Both the position numbers and the translations under genes were made by a program. The notes beneath the pieces were generated by a model. The model saw only the letters and a program-made list of their open reading frames with translations. It made no database searches and was not told the DNA's origin. This document shows, in pieces, positions 36,462-49,075 of a stretch of 64,000 bases of DNA. Position 1 is the stretch's first letter. Each line of letters begins with the position of its first letter. The DNA is from Raphanus sativus (taxonomy: Eukaryota; Streptophyta; Magnoliopsida; Brassicales; Brassicaceae): contig NC_079514.1 in assembly GCF_000801105.2 (NCBI RefSeq), forward strand, positions 8,184,001-8,248,000, given 5' to 3'.

Positions 36462-38633
36462 ATGAGTTCGGACGATGAGAGAGACGAGAAGGAGCTGGAT
36501 CTCACCTCTCCCGAAGTCGTCACAAAGTACAAGAGCGCCGCTGAGATCGTCAACAGTAACGCTCTCTCTCTCTCTCTCTCTTTCTTTCTATCTTTCTATC
36601 TATCTCCTCTTTTAAAGGGTCTTTGTGTATTTATTGAGACTCTGTGTTTGGGAAAATTTGCAGAGGCGTTGCAGGTTGTTTTGGCTGAATGCAAGCCAGG
36701 AGCTAAGATTGTCGATCTCTGCGAGAAAGGAGACGCCTTTATCAAAGAGTTAGTTATCATTTTTCACTCTCTCTCTCTCATTTTTATTCTTTGTGAAAGC
36801 TTATTTGTTTATTTATTTATTTTGGATATAAAAAGGCAAACAGGGAACATGTACAAGAGTGCCAAAAAGAAGATAGACAGAGGCGTCGCTTTTCCGACAT
36901 GCGTTTCTGTTAACAACGTCGTTGGTCATTTCTCACCTCTTGCTAGCGATGAGTCTGTGTTGGCAGAGGGCGATATGGTCAAAATGTAAGACTTTTTTTT
37001 TGTTTGTTTGTTTGTTCTGCATTAGTAGTAGTAGTAAATCCGATGCTGTTTTGCCTTTTTATTTTTTTTCTGTTGCAGTGATATGGGATGCCATATTGAT
37101 GGGTTCATTGCCCTTGTTGGCCACACGCATGTTATTCAAGAAGGACCCGTTACTGGACGCAAAGCTGATGTTATTGCTGCTGCCAATACTGCCGCTGAAG
37201 TTGCTTTGAGGCTCGTTCGTCCTGGGAAGAAGGTAACCACTTGTTTTTTTTTACATGATTGTATTTTGGTTTCTTGAATGACTGATTAGGTTTTTGCAAA
37301 CCCCCAGATGATGAATAGTTACTGTTGGCTATGGATCTTTTTATCCACATGATGCTCTTTTGTCATAGTTACTCTGATGGGAACTTTTAAACTCTTATTT
37401 CGAAGGATGAGCAATCACCTATGCTATGCAAATGAGGCTTCTTTTTACTTAGTTACTCTTATATGGTGATGATAGATTAAGATATTATAGTTCATTGCTA
37501 GTAGTTTTGTAGTTTCCCATTTAACCTGACAATGTATTACAGTCAAGACAAGTGATAGTCGTTTTTTTTTTCTTTCTTTGTGGCAGAACCATCCTGTCAC
37601 TGAAGCTATTCAGAAGGTGGCTGAAGCGTACGACTGCAAAATTGTGGAAGGAGTTCTTTCCCACCAGATGAAACAGAATGTGATTGATGGAAGCAAGGTT
37701 GTCTTAAGTGTAACCAGTCCCGAAACTAGGGTTGATGATGTTGAGTTTGAAGAGAATGAAGTGTATGCTATAGATATTGTGGCAAGCACTGGTGATGGCA
37801 AGGTCATTTTCTTCTTTTTTTTGTTGTTGATATGCTTCTTTAATTGCCATTGTTCTCATGATTTTTTTTTTTGAATTTGCAGCCTAAGCTGTTAGACGAG
37901 AAGCAAACAACTATTTACAGGAAAGATGAGAGTATTAACTATCAGTTGAAGATGAAGGCCTCCAGATCCTTGATAAGCGAGGTTAAAGAGAACTTCCCCC
38001 ACATGCCATTCACTTCAAGGTGTCTTTTGTACATGTTTAAGCACTTATTATATTATATCAATTACTAACGTTGCCTGAGAGAGTACAGGTCATTGGAAGA
38101 GAAAAGGGCACGACTTGGACTTGTGGAGTGTGTGAACCATGGTCATTTGCAACCATATCCTGTTCTTTACGAGAAGCCTGGTAAGGATGATGAAGCTTCT
38201 TTAATCCATCTAACCACGTTTAGATGATTCATTCATGACAATATGGGACTCATGTTTTTTTTTTCTTGGTTTTTCAAAAGGTGATTTTGTTGCCCAGATT
38301 AAATTCACAGTTCTGCTGATGCCAAATGGATCGGATAGGATCACTTCACACACACTTCAGGAGATTCAACCTACGAAGACCATTGACGACCCTGAGATCA
38401 AAGGGTGGTTAGCCTTGGGCATCAAAAAGAAGAAGGGTGGTGGAAAGAAGAAGAAAGGTAAAATAAACTTGTAGACTTTTTACCAAAAAATGCAATCTAC
38501 ATTTTGAGTTGTTGAAATAACCATTTATAATTTCCTTACGAATGTTGTTGTTGCAGCCAAGAAGGCAGGAGAGAAAGGAGAGGCCTCAACGGAGGCTGAG
38601 CCAATGGAAGCAAGTAGCAATGCTGAAGCATGA
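36462..38633 (+). CDS. EBP1: EBP1 (ErbB3-binding protein / proliferation-associated 2G4 homologue)
   Basis: Plant growth regulator with a methionine-aminopeptidase-like fold but without peptidase activity in the family; linked to ribosome biogenesis and organ size. Nine exons: 36462-36555, 36664-36748, 36836-36985, 37079-37232, 37587-37802, 37883-38019, 38089-38180, 38281-38457, 38557-38633, total 1182 nt (393 aa; Arabidopsis 392). The start is [20 protein letters not shown]; an upstream in-frame ATG at 36339 is rejected because the conserved protein starts at 36462. The M24-like core runs from [10 protein letters not shown] through [29 protein letters not shown] and [10 protein letters not shown]. 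The C-terminus has the Lys-rich [13 protein letters not shown] and the acidic [13 protein letters not shown]. Exon 1 ends beside a CT microsatellite in intron 1. No defects. Confidence 0.95.
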
Positions 38634-40321
38634 GATCTTTCTTTTGTTTTCTTTTAAAAGAATTTTCGGAACTTCAGGTCTTTTGTAGGTTTGAGTTTCA
38701 GAGAGTCTCTTAGATAAAAAAGAACAAAGAAAAACAAATTAAATGTGTCTTTTCTTTTGCACAAGTCCTTTTACTGAATGTTCATCATCATTGTTCTGAT
38801 TTGACTTGCTGAACGTTATCAAGTTATCAATGGCTTTCAAATATATAGGTTTTTGTTTTCAACAAGTTTGCAAACCTTATCAAGTAGTTGTTCAGTATAT
38901 ACTCGTGTCGATGAATGAAGTATAAACACGAGTAAGTAGTTGTTCAGTTCTCTAGTCCCATATTTGAATCTTTTATCATATATGATCATGTTCATTTGCA
39001 TATCGCTGCAACCTACAATCAAAATGTTATTCTTTTGTCTGTCACATCGACAGCTCTCACAGATTTTAGTTGATAAAAAATTTCAGCTGTATGCATTGCG
39101 ATCAACAAATAATATATCGTGTGCTACTCTATTGTAACCTTCTAAATCAAGTAAAGTTTCTGCCGTGGTCCTTAGTGGCGGCTTGTGGCTTCTTCTCTTC
39201 TTATTTTTTTGCAATTGAAAGAGAACTCCATAATGAGGAATGTTTTTATTTCTGGAAAACAGAGATTTGATTTTTGAGTATACACTAGACACTAGCTGTG
39301 TCTGATCCCACAAGGCTTAAGCTGATCTATGTTTTTATTATATCATCGATCAAATAAAGAACACCGTTTTGTTGTTATTTACATATGGTTTGAGGCTCTG
39401 ACCAAAAAAAAAAGAAAATACGGTTGAGCTTTTGACAATCTCAAGAGATAGTTACACAATCCATATATGATTATATTTTGCATCAATTGGTGACAGCTTG
39501 TCCTGCGAGAGTGCTGTTAAAGAGTGAGGTCGGAAGTTCGAACCTCACCAACAACGTAATTATGGAGTTAGTGAGAATTCATAATGGAGAGATTGAGGTC
39601 GGTGCGTTGCAACGCTGTGAGCTTAGGTCTACGGGCAGGTGGTTCCGCAGGACAGGTTGTCACGATAAAAGTTTTAAAGTCTCGAGCCTTAGTATAATGT
39701 TAGGGGCCTATGTAATATTGGCACTTCCGTTGGGCTTGGTACTTGATGACCAGCTAGTATAGCTGTAGACTGTTACACAGATTTGCCTTTTGGATCTCTG
39801 GATCTGCATCTCATGCTTGATTGGGATGGTCTTTCAGTCCAGGAAAAAGTTCTTGTGGATGGTAAATATGACTCAAGTCATAATCCAAAACAAATAGCGA
39901 TGAAAATTAATATGGAATTATGAAACACGTATAAATATCAAAATGATGCAAAAATTGAGAAGTAATTAACTACTACAGTGTTTTGTAATCAAGTCCTCTA
40001 CACAATATTTCCAAGTACATACATAAATTATGTAAAAATAATAGTAAAACTGTAAACTAACTTTACAATATTATGTCCGTTTGTCTTAAAAGATCTTGTT
40101 CACTCATTTTTGTCCCCAACAGTTTGGTTTCACGGTTCCAAGGTCCTTAAAAATTCTAATTACGGAAAATAAAACAAAAAAACAAAAAAAAAGGGTTGAA
40201 AAGCGCCGTCTATCTGGAGAAATTTGTATAGACCATGAGGAGGTGAGAGTCTTCCGGAGACTGCGAAAACCCTAATTTCGTTCGCGAAAAAAGGTCTTTT
40301 TTTTGGGTTCTAATCTTAACG
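38634..40321. other. Intergenic region EBP1 to BAG4
   Basis: It holds the EBP1 3' UTR and the BAG4 promoter, with a telo-box AAAACCCTAA at 40266-40275 close to the BAG4 start. A possible tRNA-derived repeat is listed separately. Confidence 0.45.
39478..39762 (+). repeat. Possible tRNA-derived SINE or tRNA fossil
   Basis: GAGGTCGGAAGTTCGAACCTCACC at about 39524-39547 looks like a tRNA T-arm with a pol III B box (GTTCGAACC) inside inverted arms. A matching A box is weak and no flanking duplication was found, so neither a functional tRNA nor a complete SINE can be claimed. Confidence 0.3.
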
Positions 40322-41941
40322 ATGGTGCATCACTCAACCGACGATGATTCGGAGTTGGAAGTAAGACCTGATGGTGCTACTATGCTCGTCCAACAGAGCG
40401 TCGACGCTCCCTCCTCCTCTGACTCACGACCTCTCCAGGAACCAGACTCTTCTTCCGCCGTTTCTAATCACACCATCACTATCACCGTTTCCCATGACTC
40501 CTCGGACCACCTTCTTCATGTTCCTGACCGCGCCACTTTCGGTATTAAAAAAAACGCTCTTGTTTTGCCTTTTTTTTTTGTTTACTTATTGTCTTAGGTC
40601 TGATCCATTTCCTTGAAACTCGGAATAAACCCAACGCTGAGAGGATTCATCATTTTTGTTTTATTCACTAAAGCATTGTTCTGTTTCTCTTATGTTTAAG
40701 AACTAAGCATCATCTGAGTAATCGAAATAGATTTAAGACACGGAAGTGATTCATTACACAACTTTACTCTTTACCAACTACTACAAAGCACTAATCATTC
40801 CCATCAGCCTTGCTTAATCACTAGATTATTTTACTTAACTTTACAATTAATTTTACGACAACAACTTTTTCAACAACCTCTTTGAGAGCAAAAATGGCAT
40901 AACTCAACAGTTGACATAGACGAATTCCTTTTTTTTTATATTTTAAGCTGTGTTAATGTTCTTAAAGATTGATATCATTAGGCTAAAATGTGTTTATTCA
41001 ACAGGGGATGTGAAGAAAGCCCTTGTCCAGAAAACTGAGTTGGAGGCTAGTGATATGAAGATCTTGTTCAGGGGAGATGAGAAAGATGATGACGCTGAGC
41101 TATTGCAAGCTGCTGGTGTTATTGACGGTTCTAGTCTTGTCCTTGTGGAGGAACCTAATGAGAGAGAGGACCATGTTGAACCGCCTCCCGTGATGATGAT
41201 GACCGAAGAGATTGCCAAGGCTGTTGCTGCTGTTCAGGCAGTCACTGGAGAGGTCGATGACCTCTCGGATAGAGTGAGTTTTTTTTTTTCTTTTATAATA
41301 ACTGCGTCTCTCTCTGTCGTGGTTAAAATTGATTTTGAATTGAAATATAGGTTGCTGCTTTAGAGGCTGCTATCGATGGAGGGACGATAGTTGCGGTGAA
41401 GGAGTTTGACATGGCTGCTGAGCTGCTCATGAGGCAGTTGCTCAAATTGGATGGCATCAAGGTAGATGGGGAAGCTAGAGTACAGCGAAAGGCAGAGGTT
41501 GGTTTCTCATCTTTTACATTCTTTAATTTGTCTGCATCATTAACTATGTATAAGAGTCTCATCATGAATAAGGTGTGAAAAATATATATATCAAGTACCT
41601 GTGAGCTATGAGGTGCTTTGAGATGAGTTTGCAATGATCTAGATTAAGACTTTGGTAGATATACATTTGGATTTATAGTTTCTGTTTAGTTAGTTGTAAA
41701 TGTAGGGACTTTGGTTACGATACATTTCAGATTCCTTTAAGATTTGAGACGTTCATGCTGTCCTCTACTGTTACACTTGATATGTTTTTCTTTCTATATC
41801 TTCAGTGTTGAGTTGAGCTTCTATATAGATTTGATTGGGTGGGGTGGGGTTTGTGTTGTGCAGGTACGTAGGGTCCAAAAGTTGCAGGAGGATGTGGATA
41901 CCTTGAAGGCAAGATGTTACAGAGCAAAGCCGCAGCTGTAA
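40322..41941 (+). CDS. BAG4: BAG family chaperone regulator BAG4, shortened C-terminus
   Basis: Co-chaperone that binds Hsp70 through a BAG domain. Four exons: 40322-40541, 41005-41273, 41351-41497, 41864-41941, total 714 nt (237 aa; Arabidopsis BAG4 is near 269). A ubiquitin-like domain comes first (ITITVSHDSSDHLLHV through GDVKKALVQKTELEASDMK and AGVIDGSSLVLV), then a three-helix BAG domain (MTEEIAKAVAAVQAVTGEVD through AAELLMRQLLKLDGI and VQKLQEDVDTLKARC). After KARC the frame runs YRAKPQL-stop. The expected tail is still readable downstream in other frames: SKAAAVTTEWDSF, then a Pro/Ser part, then QDWEKFD before about 42040. At least two indels therefore shifted the tail out of frame. The core domains look intact. 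Confidence 0.92.
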
Positions 41942-44151
41942 CCACTGAGTGGGATTCGTTCTGAAACCGGTCTTGGAAAGCTCGAACCCTCCGCCAGCTT
42001 TCGCTTTTGTACCAATGTAAAACCAAGATTGGGAGAAATTTGACTGACATTTTTATTATTCTGTTACGTTGCTTAAAAAATATATTTGCTTCTTTCTGTT
42101 TTTTTTTTAATTAAATGAGTAAATGACCAGAAAAATTATGGTCGTATCCTGGAATGTCTGGACTTTTTGGTATCTCAATCTGAACAGTAATATACATTTT
42201 TTCATGTAAGGGTGTCAAGCATGGAAGGATGATCCGGTACGGTATGGTCTTATCTTTTGCCCAAATGAATTGGGGAGGTTAAACGAGTATTGGGTAACCC
42301 ATTTGAATATGATGGACCATATTGCTAACTGGTTCTTTGATCAAATGAATGGGCTTGTGGATGTTGAGCATCCAAACAAAAAAAACAAACAAACCTAAGT
42401 TTGTTATCTAGATTTGAAGTCATATCTCTTCTATATACTATTTTGTAAAGTTAGTGTGAAATAGAAGGTGGGACATACAGAAATAGACAAGTGAAATTTG
42501 GTGGGTAATGTATGTAGTACGATCCGTGCTTTTTTAGATAACAATTCCATTCTCTACCCAAACGACATTCTTAGCTGTCTCACCCACATGACCTGATTGT
42601 TGTTTCATGAAATTCTCATCTCAATTATGTTCCAAGGAATTTTATATATAATATTGTTATGCGCCATCAAACAAACTAATCACCAGCAATATCGATCAGA
42701 CTTAATTAATCATAGCTTCTTAGTCCAGGATTTAATTACAATTACTTCCTTAACAGTAAAACGTGTTGACATGACTCTTCTCCGCTCAATGTGGGTGCCA
42801 TCAGCTATTTGCCGGCTATGCTACAGCACATTTAATCATTCTTTGTTCTCGCCATTTGTTATGTTCTGTCAGAAAAATATTTTATTTGAAAATACCTTAT
42901 AACGATATTTCCTACATTTTGTAATATCAGTTTTGAGAAAATATACAGCAAATTATATACTATATAATAGTATTGTTTTATGTATACCCACACCGGTATG
43001 TGATAACGACGAATCTCTGCAGAAAATTTGTGGAAGATTCTGACAGATTTATGGCGGTTCCTTTTCGGAATTTAATACTGTCTGACCCGACTAGCAAACA
43101 AGAATTATAATGGTCGAAGAATGAAAAAATTAGACAGGACATTATTGTTATAACGGATTTTAACAGATAACTGATTTGGTGATTTTTATATCTATATGAC
43201 AAAGAAACCCTTACCAAAAGAAAAAAACTTACCAGGTATAATTATTACGATTATATTAAGTACTATGCAATTTTAATATAAGACTTGCCAATTTTATAGA
43301 AACAATTAGGCAATATATTACTGAAAATTTGAAAATACTGATAAAAATTTGCCAAAAGATCATTCGTCGTTGTAGTCAACTGAAGTTAAAATATTGCGAG
43401 TCCAATGTTCATTCATCATAATTTTAAACGAGCATGTAAGAAAAGATAGGATAAACTGTTAAAACTCAAAAGTAAACCATTTAATAATTAAAATTTCAGT
43501 TCAAAAAAAAAAAATTAAAATACTGCAGTTAATAACGTCTTTAACTTTATAGATGAAGAGGATAATCTGAGTTTAAACTTTAAACTAATAAAATAAAATG
43601 GGATTAAACTAATCAATTGCTTTCAAAAAGAGCTAACACAAGAGGACAAAAACTAAAAAGGCCAAAAAAAGCGAAAAGCACTGGAATAAAAGAAGAAAAG
43701 ATGCCACAAATACACATAAAAAATTAAAAATCTTAATTAACTTTTACATGATTAGAAACGCATCAAAGGGGTAAGAAGAAAAACAACAGAGAGAGAGAAG
43801 AGAGAAGCGAGCGATCGAACGGAGGAAGAATCTTCCTCTCTCTCCCTCTCTATTTTTACGGAAAGATTCGTAAATTAGTGGCAACAATGAATAAACGAAC
43901 CTGAGAAGAAGACACTGCAAAAAACAAAAACAAAAACAATCTCGGAGAAACACGACGATTACGAAGAAGAAGGATAGGCAAGCGAGCGAGCGAGCTTCGT
44001 TAAACTTTTTCAAATTTCGTGACGAAAGAATCGAAAGATCATATTTTTGGTAGTTTTGAGCGAAACCCATTTCTCAGATCATCGTAATCCGTCCATATGA
44101 ATCCGAAAGTCTCTTCATTTCGATCTGGGTTTCCGCTAAATTGAAGAAGAG
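41942..44151. other. Intergenic region BAG4 to ETO1
   Basis: The first 100 bp hold the out-of-frame BAG4 tail. The last 400 bp are GA-rich (agagagagaag, gcgagcgagcgagc near 43780-43995) and probably form the ETO1 leader. Between them is AT-rich DNA with no recognised gene. Confidence 0.45.
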
Positions 44152-47135
44152 ATGCATCACAATCCATTCACCACAATGCGAAGTTTAAAACTTGCAGACG
44201 GTTGTAAAGGCACGCAAGTCTACGCTCTCAACCCTCCTAACGGAACCACCGGAACCGGAGGAGGAGTGGGTGACAAGCTCCTCCACCATCTCCAAGACCA
44301 CCTCCGCGTTAACTCTTCAATCCGATCCAAATCAAGCCGCACATACCAACAACCCCCCTCCGAATCCCTCCTCCCTCACGGCCTCCCCGTCACCGACCTC
44401 CTCGAGCCTCCGATCGACCCGTCTTTAAAATTCGCCGACTTGGTCGACAAGATGGCCGAGGTCCACCGCCGCGTCGACGCCTCCGAGCCGCTCGAGAGAT
44501 CCGGAGCCTTTCTGGAGCAATGCGCCGTCTTCAAGGGCTTATCCGATCCGAAGCTTTTCCGGCGGAGTCTCCGGTCGTCGAGACAGCACGCCGTCGACGT
44601 CCACGGTAAAGTCGTGCTGTCGTCGTGGCTCAGGTTCGAGAGGAGGGAGGACGAGCTGATCGGGACGAGCTCTATGGATTGCTGCGGGAGGAACTTGGAG
44701 TGTCCCAAGGCCACTCTTGTTCCCGGGTATGACCCGGATACCGTTTACGACCCGTGTCTCTGCAACGTTGTGAATGTCGTTCCTCCTGAGTGTTCGACCT
44801 CTGAGGAGGAAGAAGAAGAAGCGTTTGACTACGATATGTCCTTTTGTATCGGTGACGAAGAGGTTCGTTGCGTGAGGTACAAGGTAGCGTCTCTGTCTAG
44901 ACCTTTCAAGGCGATGCTGTACGGAGGGTTCAGAGAGACGAAACAAGGGACGATTAGTTTCACGCAGAACGGGATCTCCGTCGAAGGGATGAGAGCTGCG
45001 GAGGTGTTCAGCAGGACGAAGAGGTTGGTGGGAGATGAGTTCTCTCCCAGCGTTGTCTTGGAGCTGCTCAAGCTAGCGAATAGGTTCTGCTGCGACGAGT
45101 TGAAGTCAGCTTGCGATACTCGTTTGGCGTTTCTTGTTGATAGTCTTGACGAGGCGATGCTGTTGATTGAGTATGGATTAGAAGAGTCTGCGTACCTTCT
45201 CGTGGCGGCTTGTCTACAGGTTTTCCTCAGGGAGCTGCCGAGCTCTATGCATGATCCCAACGTTATGAAGATCTTCTGCAGCGTCGAGGGAAGGGAGAGG
45301 CTGGCGTCTCTCGGCCACGCCTCTTTTGCGTTGTACTTCTTCTTAAGCCAGATCGCTATGGAGGATGATATGAAATCCAACACGACTGTCATGGTTCTGG
45401 AGCGTCTTGTCGAATGCGCGGTGGAGAGCTGGGAGAAACAGCTCGCGTACCACCAGTTAGGAGTTGTGATGCTCGAGAGGAAAGAGTATAAAGACGCTCA
45501 GAGAGCGTTCAACACAGCGGTGGAGGCTGGTCATCTTTACTCCCTCGTTGGTGTGGCTAGGTGTAAGTTCAAGCGTGACCATAGATACTCGGCTTACAAG
45601 ATCATCAACTCGCTGATCTCGGATCACAAGGCTGCTACCGGGTGGATGCACCAGGAGAGGTCATTGTACTGCAGCGGCAAAGAGAAGCTGCTTGATTTGG
45701 ACACAGCTACCGAGCTAGATCCCACGTTGACTTTCCCTTACAAGTTCAGGGCGGTGGCGTTGGTGGAGGAGAATCAGTTCGGCGATGCCATCTCGGAGCT
45801 GAGCAAGATTCTCGGATTCAAGGCTTCTCCTGACTGTCTCGAGATGAGGGCGTGGATCTCTATAGGTAAAGAGGATTACGAGGGAGCTTTGAAAGACATC
45901 CGCGCGCTTCTGACCTTGGAGCCGAACTTCATGATGTTCAACGGTAAGATCCATGCTGATCACATGGTGGAGCTGCTCCGTCCGCTGGCTCATCAGCGTA
46001 GCCAAGCTGATTGCTGGATGCAGCTGTTTGATCACTGGTCTTCTGTTGACGATATTGGATCTCTAGCAGTTGTTCATGACATGCTTGCGCATGATCCAGG
46101 GAATAGTCTTTTGCGTTTCAGACAGTCTCTTCTTCTGCTGAGGCTAAACTGTCAAAAGGCGGCGATGCGTTGTCTAAGGCTGGCTAGGAACCATTCGAAG
46201 CTGAAGCATGAGAGACTTGTGTACGAAGGATGGATACTGTACGATACTGGCCACCGTGAGGAAGCTTTGGCCAAGGCTGAGGAGTCCATTTCTATACAAA
46301 GATCTTTCGAAGTGTTTTTCCTCAAAGCTTATGCTCTCGCGGACTCTACGCTCGACCCTAAGTCCTCGGAGTACGTTATCCAGCTCCTTGAAGAAGCGCT
46401 TCGTTGCCCCTCTGATGCTCTCCGTAAGGGACAAGTAAGTGTTTAAAAAATTGTTGGTACTTGAGGAAGGTAGGTCGCATCTTAGGTTTAATTTGCTTTT
46501 TGCAGGCTTTGAACAACCTGGGGAGCGTATATGTGGACTGTGATAAGCTGGATCTTGCAGCTGATTGCTACACCAACGCGCTCAACATCAAGCACACAAG
46601 AGCACACCAAGGCCTTGCTCGTGTCTATCATCTGAAGAATCAACGCAAAGCGGCTTATGATGAGATGACAAAGCTAATAGAGAAGGCTCAGAACAATGCG
46701 TCGGCGTATGAGAAGCGTTCTGAATATTGCGACCGCGAAATGGCACAAAGCGACCTTAGCCTGGCTACAGAGCTAGACCCTCTCCGTACCTATCCTTACA
46801 GATACAGAGCCGCAGGTAACGCTGCTAATTACAAAGCTAGGATGATATGTGCAGTTTCTATGGTGGGTTTTGTTTTAACTTTGAACTGTTTCTTGGTTGC
46901 AGTTCTTATGGACGACCACAAAGAAAATGAAGCGATAGAGGAGCTTTCGAAGGCGATATCGTTTAAACCAGATCTGCAGCTGTTACATCTACGGGCAGCG
47001 TTCTATGATTCCATGGGAGAAGGAGCATCTGCTATCAAAGACTGCGAAGCAGCGTTGTGTATGGATCCAGGTCATGCAGATACACTCGAGCTCTACCACA
47101 AAGCACGTGAAACAAATGCTACCGATCAAAAATAG
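44152..47135 (+). CDS. ETO1: ETO1, ethylene-overproduction protein (BTB/TPR)
   Basis: Substrate adaptor that links type-2 ACC synthases to a CUL3 ubiquitin ligase and so limits ethylene production. Three exons: 44152-46434, 46506-46815, 46903-47135, total 2826 nt (941 aa; Arabidopsis about 951). The start MHHNPFTTMRSLKLADGCKG resembles ETO1; a second ATG at 44176 could serve as an alternative. A variable Gly/Pro/Ser-rich N-terminus is followed by the conserved RSLRSSRQHAVDVH and ELIGTSSMDCCGRNLECPK, then a BTB region (DMSFCIGDEEVRCVRYKVAS to ANRFCCDELKSACD). The C-terminal half is TPR repeats (LAYHQLGVVMLERKEYKDAQ; ALNNLGSVYVDCDKLDLAAD; LLHLRAAFYDSMGEGASAIK). No damage was seen. Exon 1 is much more GC-rich than its surroundings. 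Confidence 0.95.
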
Positions 47136-48131
47136 AACAAAAGCAAAATCTCTTCCTCTTCTTTCCCTCCTGGTATGCTTCTTCTACACTGTTTCATATT
47201 CTTGACTGAGCAGAGAAGAAGGGTTTGGGTTTGAGTGAACAGAGAAGAAGAAGAAGCATAGCCATGTAAATAGAAACTCTTATTTTATATATTTTTTTCC
47301 TTTAATTTTGGTTATTGGGGTGGGGGAGGTGAGGATACTATATAGCTGTGCAGAGAGTGTTTCTTGCTGCTGAAGGTAATACGTTTTCTGACCTAAAAGG
47401 GGAAACCAGAAAGAAGAAGAACTTACCTCTGGTGAAACTGGACTTCTTCTACTGTCCTATTTCTACATGTATTATTGTTTTTTTCTTTTCTTTTTTTTTC
47501 TTTACTGGAATTATGTAATTGTGTATCTGTAACTCTCTCCACTTTTTTTCTTTTACATGCTTCTTGTATTGATTCTCAAAACATCCAAGGATGTGTTTTT
47601 TTTTCAATCCTCCTGAAACAAGAAAACAAAGAGACTATTCATTCACAATACGTTTTCAACATCTCGGTTTAAGCTCTTGTTTTGGTTTTATGGTAAGATT
47701 TTACAACCATCTGGTTTGAGAGCTAACCTATCCTGCTTATCTATTTCTCAACATCTCGGTTTAAGCTCTTGTGAACCGAATAACATGTACTAGTCTAATG
47801 TTTTAAGAATTAGAATTAATCTTGCAAAATGTTAAGAATGGAACAAAGGGATGCTGTGTAGTGTGTAATGAGATAAAAATATCTGATATTCTTTACTGGA
47901 CATGTGTAAATGCGACATGTGGCTACACCCGTACACAACAAGTTACGAGGTACGTGTAAGAACTTACATGGCTGCTTGCCCTCGGATAGTAGACGTGTCG
48001 TGTCTTTCAGGAGTATCTCACCCTTGTTGGATAAACATATTGTCTTTCTTTTGGATATAGACAATTTATCTCGCTGTTTATTCATTAGGCTACTTTGACC
48101 AGGTGTATAATGACACCGCCATAAGGACAAG
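47136..48131. other. ETO1 3' region and intergenic DNA
   Basis: It contains the ETO1 3' UTR. An exact 25-base direct repeat TCAACATCTCGGTTTAAGCT plus CTTGT lies at 47656-47680 and 47748-47772. No further gene was recognised. Confidence 0.5.
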
Positions 48132-48725
48132 ATGGAAGAAGGATTACCAGAAGCAGACAACCTCTTACGTATCAAACGTAAAACAGAAGAAGAGGAAGAG
48201 AAGGGAGCTAATGGTGGGGTTTTGAACAATCTGATATCCAACTTGATTGGTACAACAACAACAGCAACAACAGTAGACGACAAATCTGGTGAAACATCCA
48301 GACATATGAAGATGAAGATGAAGAAAGAGAGTTCAGGTGGTGGAATCTTAGAAAATATTATATCTCATCTGCCAGGTACTTTTTCATAAACTGGGGCTTA
48401 CACAGTTTATGACACATCTCCTTAATTAGATCTTAACACTAGCTAGGCGTATGTCTCTTAGTCATTTAGGATTCGGCATATTTGTGGAAAGTATTCACCA
48501 TATAGTGTGTCTCTTCAGTCTTCACTCCTTTAATTAGTTGGATGCTTCTGTGAAATCTAGATGTTTAGCGTTTATAAGAAATAGTGTTAGGTTTTTGGAA
48601 AAGGATTTAAAAGAAGTTAATTCTTCATTTAACAAAGAACACCTTTTTGTTGTGAAAAAGCAGAAGATATTGAAGTTCCAACGACAGAGGAAGCATCCAT
48701 GCTGATCCACTCTGTGATTGACTGA
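48132..48725 (+). CDS. Small conserved protein of unknown function (At3g51750-like)
   Basis: Two exons, 48132-48375 and 48664-48725, total 306 nt (101 aa), joined by a GT-AG intron of 288 bp. The protein begins MEEGLPEADNLLRIKRK, has a Glu run, and contains two related segments, GVLNNLISNLIG and GGILENIISHLPG, which look like repeated short amphipathic helices. It ends EEASMLIHSVID. No signal peptide or membrane segment is seen. The position between ETO1 and the saposin gene matches At3g51750 as I remember it. Biochemical function is unknown. Confidence 0.75.
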
Positions 48726-49075
48726 ACAAGAGACTTCAACCACAAGTCATTTCCATCGTTTTTGTTCTTGGGACTTGAACTTGTTATATATTCAAAAACA
48801 AAATAAATAATATGTAGTTAGGTCTGTTAAATATGTGTTTCAATATTTTCCCCATTCATTATAACAATTTTTTAATGTTGGTGAAGGCAACAAAAGATCA
48901 AGGAAAAACATAAACGTTAGTGAAAAGAAGAATAAAGAGTATATTTTATTTTGTATAATACAAGCAGTTGGTGATGGTCCAATGGACAGATAGAGAGAGT
49001 CTGTATCTAAATCCAACAAGTTTACAAACCCTATGCGACAATTCTTATGGACAAATACACAATCAAACTTGTTGT
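48726..49075. other. Convergent 3' region
   Basis: About 350 bp between two convergent stop codons, AT-rich and probably holding both 3' UTRs. Nothing else was recognised. Confidence 0.5.

Noticed and set aside
44192..47205. Several overlapping frames on both strands within ETO1
   Set aside because: Shadows of a GC-rich coding exon; none resembles a known protein.
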